Shown: positions 1 to 12,177, counted from the first letter of the stretch. The stretch is DNA of 64,000 nt from Paguma larvata (GCA_030068075.1 CM057841.1:4214565-4278564), one strand, 5' to 3'. Made by a program: numbers and translations. Notes: a model not told the origin generated them from the sequence alone.

Positions 1-60
1 AAATGCGGGCATGAGTTCTATCTCTGACATTACCCCAATATTCCAAAGTTTACTTTATTT

Positions 61-115
61 TTTTAAAGTTTATTTATTTTGAGAGATACAGAGAGAATAT
101 GAATTGCAGAAGGGC

Positions 116-158
<43 letters not shown>

Positions 159-284
159 CCTAAGCAGGCTCCTTGCTGTCACCACAGAACCCTACATTGG
201 GCTTGAACTCATGAACTGTGAGATCATGACCTGAGTTGAAACCAAGAGTTGGCCGCTTAACCAACTAAGCCACCCAGGCACTCC
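61..284 (-). mobile_element. felid tRNA-derived SINE
   Basis: Reverse complement of the SINE: T-rich tail first, then the GA-rich stretch, 'gatcatgacctgag', and the head complement 'gccacccaggcactcc' at the right end. The internal GA run has expanded. Confidence 0.9.
121..156. repeat. (GA)n microsatellite
   Basis: An uninterrupted GA run grown from the purine-rich part of the surrounding SINE. Confidence 0.95.
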
Positions 285-595
285 TGTTATCCCAAATAAG
301 AAATATAACAGACAAATATAGGGAAAAGGAAGGAAAAAGAAGATAAAAACACAGGGGGAGGCAAACCGTAAGAGACTCTTAAATACAGAGAACAAACTGA
401 GGATTGCTGGAGGGGAGGTGGGTAGGGGAATGGAGTAAATAGGTGATGGGCATTAAGGAGGACACTTGTTGGGATGAGCACTGGGTGTCATCTGTAAGAG
501 ATGAATCACTTGGTTCTACTCCTAAAGCCAAGACTACACTGTATGTTAACTAACTTGAATTTAAATTAAAACGAAAGAAGATATAGAAAAAAAAA
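285..595 (+). mobile_element. L1 3' end (older carnivore subfamily)
   Basis: Contains 'gtaagagactcttaaatac', 'gggatgagcactgggtgtc' and the closing 'gtatgttaactaacttgaa', followed by an A-rich tail. This is 3'UTR only, with no coding sequence. Confidence 0.88.
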
Positions 596-739
596 TGTCC
601 ATGAGATGACCAAAACAAAAAAATAAAAATAAAAAGTAAAAAAACCAACAAAATGTTGTTTACCTCTTCAAAAAAATAATAAAAAAGGTCTAGATTCCAC
701 TCACCATCACATTGGATGAACCACTTCGAGTATTCATTC

Positions 740-955
740 AAAATCCTCTGAACCGGATGAGTGTGGGAGAGGGGAGAGTGGGTGGTGGGCACAGAGGAGG
801 GCGCTCATTGGATTGAGCACTGGGTGTTGTATAGAAACCAATTTGACAATAAACTATTAAAAAAAAAAAAAAGAAACACAAATGCAGTGTTAAGCATAAA
901 GGAAAGTAAAACAAACAAACAAACAAAACAAAACAAAACGAAAAATCCTCTGAAC
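740..955 (+). mobile_element. short young L1 3' end with possible 3' transduction
   Basis: L1 3'UTR ends in 'ccaatttgacaataaac' and an A run (to about 872). About 35 bases of non-L1 sequence and a second A-rich tail follow. Direct repeats 'aaaatcctctgaac' at 740-753 and 942-955 enclose the whole unit, so the extra segment came in with the L1. Confidence 0.8.
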
Positions 956-1406
956 GGGCAATCCTTGAGATAAGTGATAAGAAGATGTCACGAAATCTCT
1001 GGCATTCCTTAGGATATAAATGCTACGAAACAACAAGAGTTTATGAACAAGCAATATAGACATTTATCTTTGTCTGCTCTTCTCGGGCCGCACATTTCCT
1101 TCTATCCCAGACTCAAATTGCTCACTTGTTCAGATGCAGCTGGGGTTAGAAAACATCAATCTTCACTGTCAATCTATTCTTTCAGTGCGAGCTCTCCTCT
1201 CCCTACGCTATTTCCTTTACTCTTAAGGATAGTCGATTGCTCCTAACCTCAGTCAAGTTTAATTGATTGGGAATAGCTGCATGCTTCATTACATTAAAAA
1301 AAATTCAGAGCTGCCCTCTGGGTTCACAAGACAAAGTGTTCTGATCAGTCAGCTATAGCTGCCATGGATGTGGGAGCAGGGAATAGTGGCATATGTAACA
1401 CACATT
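956..1406. other. unassigned single-copy-looking stretch
   Basis: No gene or repeat is recognised. A 67-codon open frame at 1043-1246 has no splice or family signal and is probably chance. Confidence 0.5.
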
Positions 1407-1430
1407 TCTGATACTTCCCATGTAGTTACT

Positions 1431-1626
1431 TTATAGTTTATTTATTTTGAGAGAGAGAGAGCACAGTTACGGGAGGGGCAGAGAGATGGAGGGACAGAAT
1501 CCCAAGCAGGATCCACACCATCAATGCAGAGCCTGATGCGGGGTTCAAACTGACAACCCTGAGATTAAGACCTGAGCCAGGATCAAGAGTTAGACACTTA
1601 ACCAACTGCAATACCCAGGCACCCCT
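1431..1626 (-). mobile_element. felid SINE, first of a tandem pair
   Basis: Diverged reverse-oriented SINE ('gcagagcctgatgcggggttc', 'tacccaggcacccct'). Together with the next SINE it is enclosed by 'tctgatactt' at 1407-1416 and 1814-1823. Confidence 0.88.
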
Positions 1627-1638
1627 TGTATACCTCTT

Positions 1639-1814
1639 AGATGTTTATTTATTTATCTAGAGAGAGAGGGGGGAAGGGTAGAGAGATAGGGGTAAACAGA
1701 ATCTCAAGCAGGCTCTGCAATGTTAGCACAGAGCCCTACATGGGGCTCAGACTCATGACCTGAACCAAAACCAAGAGTTGGACACTTAACTGACTGAGCC
1801 ACCCAGGTGTCCCT
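1639..1814 (-). mobile_element. felid SINE, second of a tandem pair
   Basis: Reverse-oriented SINE ending in 'gagccacccaggtgtccct'. It sits 12 bases from the previous copy. The shared outer direct repeat suggests one copy landed next to or in the tail of the other. Confidence 0.88.
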
Positions 1815-1823
1815 CTGATACTT

Positions 1824-2640
1824 TTCAGATTCATCATTTTATCAAATGACAGACATCCTCAGATTCCTTTCAAGTGACCAGCATCAACTCATCTTGACAT
1901 TGGAGGTGAACTAGGACTTGCAGAAGGTTTGTATAGTCATGAGGCATGGTCCATCCTGGTCCCTTACGGCTTTCTGCCAAGATGTAGACCCTACCCATGG
2001 GGTCGTGGCAGAGTTTGGGATAGTGCAGATCCAACTAGGCCCCCATGGCATTAATCAAATGAACAATCTCAGCCACTCAAGGTATTCCTGGTTGTGAAAT
2101 AAAGGGGACAGTCATGTTTTTTATATGTTACATTAACACTGTGAAGAAAATGTTTTTTGGGCCGAGTGCTCAGAGTTCTTTAATCTTAGGTGGGTCACTA
2201 TAATCTTGACTATCATTTCAGTAATATCTGTTCTCTGTCCTATCCTTCCTGCACACTCCACCTCTAGGGTGATAGGGCTTTTAGCTGAAAAAGACACCGG
2301 AAGGTCAAAGAATCCAAGATCCCTATCTCTAGGCCAGGGACTCCCTGTGCTTTGGTTTTCTAAGTTAAATTTAGACCCTTAGAATTTTTTTCATTAGTGA
2401 GTCCCACTATGCCAGACAGAACCCACAGGGATGCTTTGCCTCTTTCCATTAAAAACAATGAAACAAACAAAAATATACCACTCTACAAATATCCCCATTT
2501 CCATCAAAGATAATCAATATTAGTCTAGTTTGTTTGCAAAGTAAGTCTGGTTTCAGATAACTTTGATACTTTGATTACTTATGTAAGTGTACTAAGAATA
2601 AGTGATTGATCATATAGGCTTTTTTTTTTTTTTTTAAGTT
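1824..2640. other. unassigned stretch
   Basis: No family recognised. The text looks like old noncoding DNA; a degraded retroelement is possible but I cannot name one. Confidence 0.4.
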
Positions 2641-2852
2641 CTTCTTCAGCTCAGGTCATGATCTCATGGTTCGTGGATTTGAGCCCAGTTTCGGGATTTG
2701 TGCTGACAGCTCGGAGCCTGGAGCCTGCTTCAGATTCTGGGTCTCCCTCTCTCTCTCTGCCCTTCCTCTGCTCACACTCTGTCTCCCTCTCTCTCTCTCT
2801 CTGTCTCTCTCTCTCTTAAAAATAAATAAACATTAAAAAATTTTTTTTAAAG
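2641..2852 (+). mobile_element. 5'-truncated felid SINE
   Basis: Starts inside the body at 'cagctcaggtcatgatctca', with the usual CT-rich run and 'aaaataaataaacatt' tail. The tRNA-like head is missing; a T15 run lies just upstream. Confidence 0.88.
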
Positions 2853-3830
2853 GCTAGGAAGTCAAGCCAAGAATTTGCCACCTGACTTTGTGTGGAACAC
2901 TTAATAGATTTGGGTCAATTCCTCTCTTCTCAAGGCTCCAAATATCCTGAGGTTCCTTACTGACCTGTAAGGCAGGGAACCCCATAAACCAGGCAGAGTT
3001 TTTTCCAAGCGGGATTTTGAAAGCATTACTCCCTTCAAGTCAACCTGAGTTCCTTCAAGTTGTCTGGCCATCATGGATTTGATTCACATTATTCTCAAAG
3101 ATAACATCCTAGTCAAAGTCTTAGTACTTTAACCAATCGATTTCCAAATGTGTCTGGTTTTAAGGAGAATGGATTTTTATTGAATTTATGCAAATAACTA
3201 TGTTGCAATGAAAATTAAAATAGAGTTTCCAAATTCTGAAGACATCAGGTAGGGAGAAAAGATAATGCTTCAATTCTGCTTACAATAAATAATTTACTAA
3301 ATTGCTCTAAGTTGTAGATAGCCTAAAAGGGAAAAACTTTTTTTTTTAATCTGGAAAGCAAAACCTTAAATAACCAGTAATGTTTCAAACACAAAGTCAT
3401 AAAGGTTATAATTGTCCTTATCAATTTATTCAGTCCCATGTAATTAATTCTTGTCTGCTTGATTTGAGTGAGTTATTTTGAACCAACAGCTTCTTCATTG
3501 GCTCTGGAAACTCATAGTGCAGAGGCATGGTCTCAAAGTTATTCAAAGCAATGCCACTACAGAGCATACTTTCCTGGAGCCAATTAGAAATGCTTTTAGA
3601 GAAGAATCAGTAAAATAATAACTGTCTGTTGATGACCAAAGACATAAAATGGCCAAGGTTAAAGATCCAGTGAGAGTTCACTGACAAGGAAATTTAGTTA
3701 TTTCTGTGACATACAGCATTTTAACATAATGACCAGACAGAAAGGGTATAGATAAACTTTCATGAATGTCACATAATTCCTGGAATATCTATATTAGTAA
3801 CATATCCATACACATATAACCTAAGAAGGT
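2853..3830. other. unassigned AT-rich stretch
   Basis: No gene, RNA gene or recognisable repeat seen. Confidence 0.45.
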
Positions 3831-4471
3831 TTATCATCACTTTTTTTTTAATTCGAGTTGGTTAACATATAGTGTAGTCTTTGCTTCAGGAGTAGAACCC
3901 AGTGATTTCTCTCTTACATGTAACACCCAGTGCTCATCCCAACAAGTGCCCTCCTTAATGCCCATCACCCATTTAACCCATCCTCTTAACTACCTCTCTT
4001 CCAGCAACCCTCAGATTGTTCTCTGTATTTTAGAGTCTTATGATTTGCCTCCTTCTGTTTTTATCTTATTTTCCTTCACTCCCCTCCTCATATTCATCTG
4101 TTTTGTTTCTCAAATTACACATAGGAGTGAAATCAAGAAGCAGCAGAAAAATATCAAGAAATCAATTCCATTAACAATTGCACCAAAACCCATAAGATAG
4201 CTAGGAATAAACCTAAGATGTAAAAGATCTGTATGCTGAAAACTATAGAAAGTTTATGAAAGAAATTGAAGACAAAAAGAACTGGAAGAACATTCCATAG
4301 ATTGGAAGAACAAAAACTGTTAAAATGTTGATACTACCCAAAGCATTCTACACATTAAGTGTAATCCCTATCAAAATAACACTAGCATTCTTCAGAGAAT
4401 TGGAACAAACAATCCTAAAATATGTATGGAACCAGAAAAAAACCTGAATGGTCAAAGTAATGTTATCATCA
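3831..4471 (-). mobile_element. 5'-inverted (twin-primed) L1
   Basis: Positions 3841-4133 are an L1 3' end on the - strand, starting with a T run. Positions 4134-4462 are L1 ORF2 sequence on the + strand, such as 'gtaatccctatcaaaataac'. The direct repeat 'ttatcatca' at 3831-3839 and 4463-4471 encloses both parts, showing a single insertion. Confidence 0.85.
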
Positions 4472-4717
4472 ATTATTATTTGACAATGCTTCTCACATAA
4501 GGTACTAAATAAACCTAATTAGTTTAACTTAACTCTTTGACAAGATAGAAGAGAGAAATCCTTTGAGATTTTGTTGGAATTTTCCACTCACTTATGCCCA
4601 GAGTCATCTAATTATGCAAATACTTTCCAAATTACACCCACAGAAAACACAGTGCTCCTGGTTGTAGACACCTCAGCTCACACTGCTGACACTGGGTATG
4701 CAATGCCATTTCTAGGT

Positions 4718-4922
4718 CAGTGGTTGATTTTTATCCTCTAGGGAACATTTGGCCCTGTCTGGAGATATTTTTAGTTGTCACAACTGGGGGATGTGTTGCT
4801 GCTACTGGCATCTAGTGGGTAGAAGGCAGGGATGCTGCTTAACATTCTACAGTGCACAGGACATTCTCCCACAACAAAGAATGATCTTGTCTCAAGTGTC
4901 AGTAGTACCAAGGTTGAGAAGG
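4718..4922 (+). mobile_element. MER20 hAT-Charlie DNA transposon
   Basis: Near-complete copy: 'cagtggttg' start, 'acatttggccctgtctggag', 'ggcatctagtgggtagaagg', and the closing 'accaaggttgagaa'. Non-autonomous and old. Confidence 0.8.
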
Positions 4923-5854
4923 CTTGATCAGATCCTACAGTTACAAGCTGAAAGCCTCTTTGCAATGAATCCACAAATTCTTGGACCTATCCCCATGCCT
5001 GGATCTAGCTCAGGAATCTACAGTCCAAAGGCTTCTTTTTGCTATTGAGATGTCAAGCCCTGAAACCAGAATGTCTAGAATGTGGCCTTCCAGAAAGATT
5101 GCCTTTGTTGCCAAGAAATGCAAAGCACTGAAAATAATGCCTGACAGGGAGATTCATCAGCAGGGTCGAGCCTGGTTTCCCCCATACAGAGAAGGCAGAT
5201 TTTATCCCATGTATCCATAGCTTTAACACAGTCAATTCCACCTTCTTGCCTTAGAGGGACTCACAATGAATATAGACATTATCTCTAAGTCCTAGAAATG
5301 CTTGTTTCAACTACTTTCAGGGTGACTTGGCACTAAAAGTCCATTTCCTCTGTTGTAAGCTCACATCTAAATCCCCTCTGATAGTGGATAATACTTTTTT
5401 CCAAAACACATCAGGTATAAATATATGTAGTGGCTAAGAACCAACAAATACAAGTTTGAATCTCTACTTCTCTACCTATTCTGGCTAGTGAGACAAGGTC
5501 TCAGTTCTTGTTTTGCCTGAAAAGTACATTAAAGTTCTCAGGACAGAACTGAGAATTTTCCCAGTATAAAAAGATCTGTTACATCACTCCATAATGATTG
5601 AGCCTTGGACAAGTGACTTACTCTCCACAATTCAAGTTTGTCAATCTTAACATGGGGAAATATTGAGTAAATATCTCATTAATTTTTTAGTTTCTATACA
5701 TAGTAGGTACATAAAAACATATTACAGCCCCCACTGAAAGCACCATGGTAGTGTGGAAAAGCTTTGAACCCAAACAAGTGAGCTTGATTTCTTGTCCCTT
5801 CATGACATTCTTAGACAAGAGATTTAAATTGGTTTAGCCTCAACTTCATTATAA
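4923..5854. other. unassigned stretch
   Basis: Overlapping short frames at 4749-5220 begin in MER20 and show no conserved domain. Nothing else recognised. Confidence 0.45.
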
Positions 5855-6079
5855 AATTTTTTAAACATTATTATTTACTTTTGAAAGACAGGGACAGAGA
5901 CAGAGTGTGAGTGGGGAGAAGCAGCAAGAGAGGGAGACAAAGAATCCGAAGTAGGCTCTAGGCTCTGAGCTGTTAGCACAGAGCCCAACACAGGGCTTGA
6001 ATCCATGAACCATGAGATCATGACCAGAGCCAAAATCAAGAGTTGTACCCTTAACCGTCTGAGCCACCCAGGTGTCCCT
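5855..6079 (-). mobile_element. felid SINE
   Basis: Reverse-oriented copy with a diverged tail ('aaacattattatttac') and the head complement 'gagccacccaggtgtccc' at its right end. Confidence 0.88.
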
Positions 6080-6081
6080 GA

Positions 6082-6287
6082 AAAAATGTTTATTTTAAGT
6101 GATAGAGAATGAGAGAAAGTGAGTGGGGGAAGGGGATGGGTGGGTGAAGAGAGAGAGAATCCCAAGCAGGCTCCATGCTGTTAGCGTGGAGCCCAAGGCA
6201 GGGCTCAAACTCACAAACTGTCAGATCATTACCTGAGCCAAGATCAAGAGTCAGACACTGAAGTGACTGAGCCACCCAGGTGCCCCC
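6082..6287 (-). mobile_element. felid SINE, tandem with the preceding copy
   Basis: Begins within a few bases of the previous SINE and ends 'gccacccaggtgcccccc'. Same orientation; probably inserted at the A-rich tail junction. Confidence 0.88.
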
Positions 6288-6954
6288 CAATTGTCACTTT
6301 TCACTTAGTACTGAGTAGGTCCCTCTGCTCTCCTCCTATATATATTTTCAATCACACAACAGAGAAGATTATTCTTATTTTTAAGATATTTAAAGCTGGC
6401 AAAAGGATTTATGATCATTTCAGATGTCCTAGACCATCTTAACACAGGATGGTCCCCATCACGGAGAAAAATGGCATCCATCTTACCCAACTGTCTGAAC
6501 TGGGCAATCTGGGTGTCCCAAGACCTCAACAAATTGTACAATTCCTTTATCACCCAACTAATTTCCAAGTAGATTGAGATTTTTCAACTTGGGGATATGT
6601 GGCAGGCAGAGTATATGGGTGTTTACCAAATACTTTGCTCACAAGTTCTCAACGAATGGATTTACCAATCGATAGAGCAGGATTTTGAATACCAAACCAT
6701 TTTTTCTGAAAATTTTCACTCTCCAACACACTTCCTTGTATATTTATCCCTTCTTCAGCTTTTCTGAACTCCAAACAGGGTGCTTTCCTCACCAGGTACC
6801 TACCCAAAGCTCTATAGCTTGCATTATGCAGGTTTCAAAGCATTACATGCAGTTCCATTCCCACTGCCCCTCTGTTATTTGCTCCCCAGCACCAGGCTCC
6901 TCAGGTTTGGATTATTAGTCATAGCTGAGATAATATCTCGATAGACATCCTAAA
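6288..6954. other. unassigned stretch
   Basis: No gene or repeat identified. Confidence 0.45.
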
Positions 6955-7076
6955 AATATACATATATTATGTATATATTATATATTATATATACATATAT
7001 GTTATATATACATATTATATATATGCTATATATATCATATATATATACTAAAAATATCATATATATCATATATTAG
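6955..7076. repeat. AT-rich (TA)n-like low-complexity tract
   Basis: Alternating 'tatata', 'catata' and 'tattat' units over about 120 bases. Self-complementary enough to form cruciform-like structure. Confidence 0.9.
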
Positions 7077-7631
7077 TGCATAGTAACTCACAAAGTGGTT
7101 ACAGCGCTCTTATCATCCTGGTTTTACAAACAGGAAAACTGAGGCAAGAATGTTTTAAGCATTTTTGTTCAAAGACACAGATCATTGGATGCAGATAACA
7201 TTTCTAAACCATGTTTTTATCATACTATGCTTGACTCAGAGTTAAGCAAACTCTTCTGGTTCATTTTTCTACCTTCCAGTACTCATGTCCCAACATCATT
7301 GAGAACTGAATGTACTGCTTTTCGTAACGAAGAATTATTCCACATGGTTCTTCCTCTCAAAGTAAAGTCCTTACAAATTGCTCAGATGTTCCCATGTGAT
7401 CGGCCCCCTTGTTTCACCTCTCCCACGTCATCTAGGACTACAATCCTGCTCACTGCCTCACCACACTGGCCTTCCTGTCCCTAGAGAAAAACAGGCTGTT
7501 TCCATGTTACCATCTTTACACTGGCTGTTCATTCTGTTTGAAAGCACCACTGTGTTAATCTGTATGACTCGAGCTCTTCCTCCAAGTCTTTGCAAAAATT
7601 TTCCCTTGTCAATGAGGGTTACTTTGACTAT
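7077..7631. other. unassigned stretch
   Basis: Two overlapping open frames (7185-7484 and 7378-7641) in different phases, with no recognised product. Likely chance. Confidence 0.45.
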
Positions 7632-7870
7632 TTTTGCTTAAATTTTTTTTAATGTTTATTTATTTTTGAGAGACAGAGAGGCAGAGAGTGAGTAGGGGTG
7701 GGTCAGAGAGAGACACACACACACACAGAATCCAAAGCAGGCTCCAGGCTCTGAGTTGTCAGCTCAGAGCCTGATGCAGGGCTCGAACCCATGAACTGTG
7801 AGCTCATGACCTGAGCTGAAGTTGGACACTTAACCGACTGAGCCACCCAGGTGCCCCTAATTTTGCTTAA
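7632..7870 (-). mobile_element. felid SINE with TSD
   Basis: Full-length reverse-oriented copy at about 7643-7857, with a short CA run inside. Flanked by 'ttttgcttaa' at 7632-7641 and 7861-7870. Confidence 0.92.
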
Positions 7871-7944
7871 GATGGCCACATCCAACCATCAGCACTCCTG
7901 ACACATATCCTGACTTACTTTAAAAACAAATGAACCAAAAAAAT

Positions 7945-8195
7945 TCCATAGCAGTTTTTACTGTGTGATGCAGGAGTCAAGAATTTTTCCCTGTAATTGG
8001 CCAAAGAATACATATTTTAGCCTATATGGGCCACACAGTCACTGTCACAGTAACTCAAATTTGCCATGTTAAAAGTATTTATGGACAACATATAAATGAA
8101 TGGTTATGTCCCAATAAAACTTTATTCACCAAAAAAAAAAAAAAAAAAAGGCAGAGGACCAGATGTTTTGCTAGTGCCTGGTCTAACACAATGCA
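7945..8195 (-). mobile_element. old hAT-like DNA repeat (family not named)
   Basis: Contains 'gggccacacagtcactgtc' and 'ccaataaaactttattcacc'. Its reverse complement matches the repeats at 8630 and 12500. A later A19 run (8131-8149) interrupts it. The family looks like a mammal-wide hAT element, but I cannot name it with certainty. Confidence 0.5.
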
Positions 8196-8629
8196 GAGTT
8201 TGCTAATGTCCTGGGTTTTTTTCTTATTTTCCCAAAGCCAATGCAAAATCCATTAGGACGTGGATTATTTGTTTTATTGACTGATGTATCCTAACCATCG
8301 AGAAGAGTACCTGACAGTATACATTCAGTAACCATTTGTTGAATACTTAGATGTTGATGCAGATAGTAGAAAATCAAGTTTATTCATTCAATGGTCGTGG
8401 AGTATTAACAATGTTGCCAATAACTGTGATAATTGCAGAATAATTATAATATATGCCTGTGCTTTCAAACTTAGAGGAAAGTATAATAATAAACAATGCA
8501 GTATTTTATATGCCCCACAAGAGCTCAGAGAAGAGGCTTCAACACAGGTTGGGGTAGGCAACAGAAGAAAGAGAAAGTTATACTCAAAGTGATTTCTGAA
8601 GGGTGACAGAAGAGTGTTTGGAATCTACA
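8196..8629. other. unassigned stretch
   Basis: No gene or repeat identified. Confidence 0.45.
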
Positions 8630-8845
8630 GCAGAGGACAGCAAACGACAGTATGTCAGTCAAATCCGGTCAATTTCCTTCTCTTGTTAGAACAGGGCCAC
8701 ATCCACTCACTTATGTATCATCCACAGCTGCCCTTGAGATACAACAGCTAGGTTGAGTATTGCAACAGAGACCAAATAGCCAACAAAGCCCAAAGTATTT
8801 ACTCTCTAACCTTTTATTGAAGAAGTTTGCTGGACCTCTGGCCTA
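8630..8845 (+). mobile_element. old hAT-like DNA repeat, + orientation
   Basis: Runs from 'cagcagaggacagcaaacg' to 'aagtttgctggacctctgg', with 'caacagagaccaaatagcc' and 'aaagtatttactctctaac' inside. Same family as 7945-8195 in the opposite orientation. Confidence 0.5.
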
Positions 8846-9355
8846 CAGCACTGAGTTCATTTTCTCACACGACTGAGTGCAAAATAAGGGTTAAGGAAAA
8901 AAAATTCCCCCCAAGGAATTTTCTTATGTCCTGCCAAGCCAGAGGAAACAATATTCTAGAAGAAAAGATTCTCCCTAGAATTTTCTGTTTTCCTTAACTT
9001 GCCCATCTCCACACAAGTAAAGTCAATAGAACCATGGATTCAAATTATAACTGCAAGCCAGGAGAAAGTTTGAGATAAACAGTTATATATAATAATGTCG
9101 GTTACTTTGTGATACAAGTCTATTAAAAGTGTGTCAGTTCAGTAGCTCACAGGCTATCGAGCCTTGTTATTTTATGAACAGAAGACTCTCTTATGGTCTA
9201 GATGTATCCTATATATAAGCAAAAAATAGATAGTTAAGGTAGAACACTTTCAAAGAATAAAAGTGTTAATTTTGTTTTTTTAGACAAGGAACAGCTCAGA
9301 GTCTCTGAAGAATCTGAAAAAGTGGGCTACTTAGCATCGCTGAGGGGAGACACTC
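8846..9355. other. unassigned stretch
   Basis: No gene or repeat identified. Confidence 0.45.
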
Positions 9356-10680
9356 AGAAAGCTATAGAAGTCATTTGCGATTATCTTTTCCCATTCCATT
9401 GGTTGCCTATCAGTTTTGTTGGTTGTTTCTTTTGCTGTGCAGAAGCTTTTTATCTTGATGAGGTCCCAATAGTTCATTTTTGCTTTTAATTCCCTTGCCT
9501 TTGGAGACGTGTCGAGTAAGAAATTGGTGCATCTTAGGTCAGAGAGGTTTTTTCCTGCTTTCTCCTCTAGGATTTTGATGGTTTCCTGTCTCACATTCAG
9601 ATCTTTTATCCATTTAGAGTTTATTTTTGTGAGTGGTGTAAGAAAGTGGTCTAGTTTCATTCTTTTTTTTTTTTTAAAGATTTATTTATTTTTGAGAGAC
9701 ATAGAGATAGAGCACAAGCAGGAGAAGGGCAGAGAGAGAGAGGGAGACACAGAATCCGAAGCAGGCTCCAGGCTCTGAGCCATCAGCACAGAGCCTGACA
9801 CGGGACTCGAACTCACAGATGTGAGATCATGACCTGAGCTGAAGTCGGCCACTCAACCAACTGAGCCACCCAGATGCCCCTAGTTTCCTTCTTTTGCATG
9901 TTGCAGTCCAGTTCTCCCAGCACCATTTATTAAATAGGCTCTCTTTTTTCCATTGGGTACTCTTTCCCTGCTTTGTCAAAGATTAGTTGGCCATATACTT
10001 GCGGGTCCATTTCTGAGTTTTCTATTCTATTCCATTGGTCTATGTGTCTGTTTTTGTGCCAATACCATACTGTCTTGATGACTACCGCTTTGTAGTAGAG
10101 GTTAAAGTCTGGGATTGTGATGCCTCTCGCTTTAGTTTTATTCTTCAGTATTACTTTGGCTATTTGGGGTCTTTTGTGGTTCCATACAAATTTTACGATT
10201 ATTTGCTCTAGCTTTGAGAAGAATACAGGTGTAATTTTGATTGGGATTGCGTTGAATGTGTAGATTGCTTTGGGTAGTATTGCCATTTTCAAAAATGAAA
10301 TCTGGCCATGTGTAGCAACATGGATGGAACTGGAGGGTATCATGTTAAGTGAAATAAGTCAGAAAAAGACAGATACCATATGTTTCCACGAATAGGTGGA
10401 CTTTGTGAGACTAAGCAAAAACCAGGGGGAGGGGAAGAGGGGAAAGGAAAAAAAGACACAGAGAGGGAGGGAGATAAAACATAAGAGACTCTCAAAGACT
10501 AAGAACAAACTCAGGGTGAGGGGGGTGAGGGAGGGAGGAGAGGGGGTGATGGGCATTAAAGAGGGCACATGTTGGGATGAACACTGGGTGTTATATGTAA
10601 ACCAATTTGAAAATAAACTATTATAAAAATTAATAAATAAATAAAATGCAAAAAAAAAAAAAAAAAGAAAGCTATAGAAG
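9356..10680 (+). mobile_element. 5'-inverted (twin-primed) L1 carrying a nested SINE
   Basis: Positions 9371-10293 are ORF2 sequence on the - strand; reverse frames read '[18 protein letters not shown]' and '[19 protein letters not shown]'. Positions 10294-10665 are the L1 3' end on the + strand with an A tail. Direct repeat 'agaaagctatagaag' at 9356-9370 and 10666-10680 brackets both parts. ORF2 is partial. Confidence 0.92.
9665..9880 (-). mobile_element. felid SINE nested in the inverted L1
   Basis: Flanked by 'tagtttcattctttt' (9652-9666) and 'tagtttccttctttt' (9881-9895), both L1-derived. It therefore inserted after the L1. Confidence 0.93.
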
Positions 10681-11942
10681 GTTATTACCTATTTCATCTT
10701 GGGCATTTTGGTCAAAGGTGATCCTACCACAACTGAACTCAATGGAGAAGCATAGCTCTTTGGCCCATACCAGTGGCTTAGATACTCCCCCAGCTCTTCT
10801 CCCAACACACCACTTTTTCATTAAGCCTCTTTCTCAACAAAGATGCCTCCTCTATTGCCTGCCCCAAAAGATTTTCCCTTCCACACAGATATGGAAAGCA
10901 GAACAGGGAAGAAATCTGGGTCTCTTCTCCTGCAGCATTTTTTTCGAGATATGTCCAGCTGGACCTGACCGAGGCACACCTCTCTGTGATACTAAAGTTG
11001 AGGGATATTGTAGACTCTGCTAATTCTCAGCTACAAGGTTTTTCCAAGAAATCTTACCCTGCTTGTATACTGCTGATTGTTGAGATCACATTCTCTCATA
11101 TCCCTTGTACACCACGTACCACTACTGACCTCATTGCTGAAGTCTTTGTTTCTGTTGTCAACCCCACCACCCAAACCCTACACTGTAGGGAAATGGTCAT
11201 CCAAGAAAGCCCTGGCGAGACTTACTCTACCTCTTGCAATTTACAGATTGGAAACATCAAGGGCAGAGTTAAAACCAATACTCCATGCTTTTGCAAGTAA
11301 TTCACACTCAGATCTAGAGGTTTTAGAGTTTTGCTGAGCATAAGAGTTCCCCAGTGGATCTCTAACAAGCTTTAGTGAGATAGCTGAAGAGTGATATGCA
11401 TGGAATCAACACAGAAAAAAGCAGAGCCAACACCATAGTTTAATCACCTGACCCCCATCCAAATTCTACACACATTTAGGCTGCCTGCTTGCAGTCCAAA
11501 ATCTCCATCCATGACTTCCTTATTGGAAAGAGGAAATGAACAGTACCTAAAATAGTGCAAAGGATGTAATATGGAATAAAAAAATGAACAAACACAGAAC
11601 AGAGCATGAGAAGAATCAAACTTCCATTTCCCTAACTGGATCACCTGATAGTAAGGATGGTTCAATGTATGCAAATCAAGGGGATACATCACATTAATAG
11701 AAATTACTTCTACAACTTGGTTTCCTCAATATTTAGCTAAATTTAACCCTAAAATTTTTCGGTTTTAAAATTCTGTCATTCCAAAGGAGTTATTTTGCTG
11801 ATTACAGTGTAGGAACTGTTAAAAGTTTTCAAACTAGAAGAAAGGTAATGACAAAGGCATTCTGATGCTCTTTGGTTCTGGATTTGTAGACCCATTTTGT
11901 GGTATCCACTTTTATTAAGTTCTGTTGCCAATATTCAAAATC
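10681..11942. other. unassigned stretch
   Basis: Open frames of 125, 104 and 86 codons overlap at 10646-11337 in different phases, without start context or recognised domains. A weak L1-like snippet is visible near 11653-11700. No gene is supported. Confidence 0.4.
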
Positions 11943-12177
11943 TTACAGATTTCGGGGTGCCTAGGTGGCTCAGTAGGTTAAGTGTCTGACTTCCACTCAG
12001 GTCATGATCTCACCATTTGGGAGTTCAAGCCCCGCATTGGGTTCTGTGCTGAAAGCTCAAAGCCTGGAGCCTGATTCCGATTCTGTGTCTCCCTCTCTCT
12101 CTCTGCCCCTCCCCTGCTTACACTCTGTCTCTCTCTTTCAAAAATAAATAAACATTAAAAAAAGCTTTACAGATTTC
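11943..12177 (+). mobile_element. felid SINE with perfect TSD
   Basis: Full-length copy from 'ggggtgcctaggtggctcag' (11954) to the A-rich tail. Flanked by 'ttacagatttc' at 11943-11953 and 12167-12177. Confidence 0.95.
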
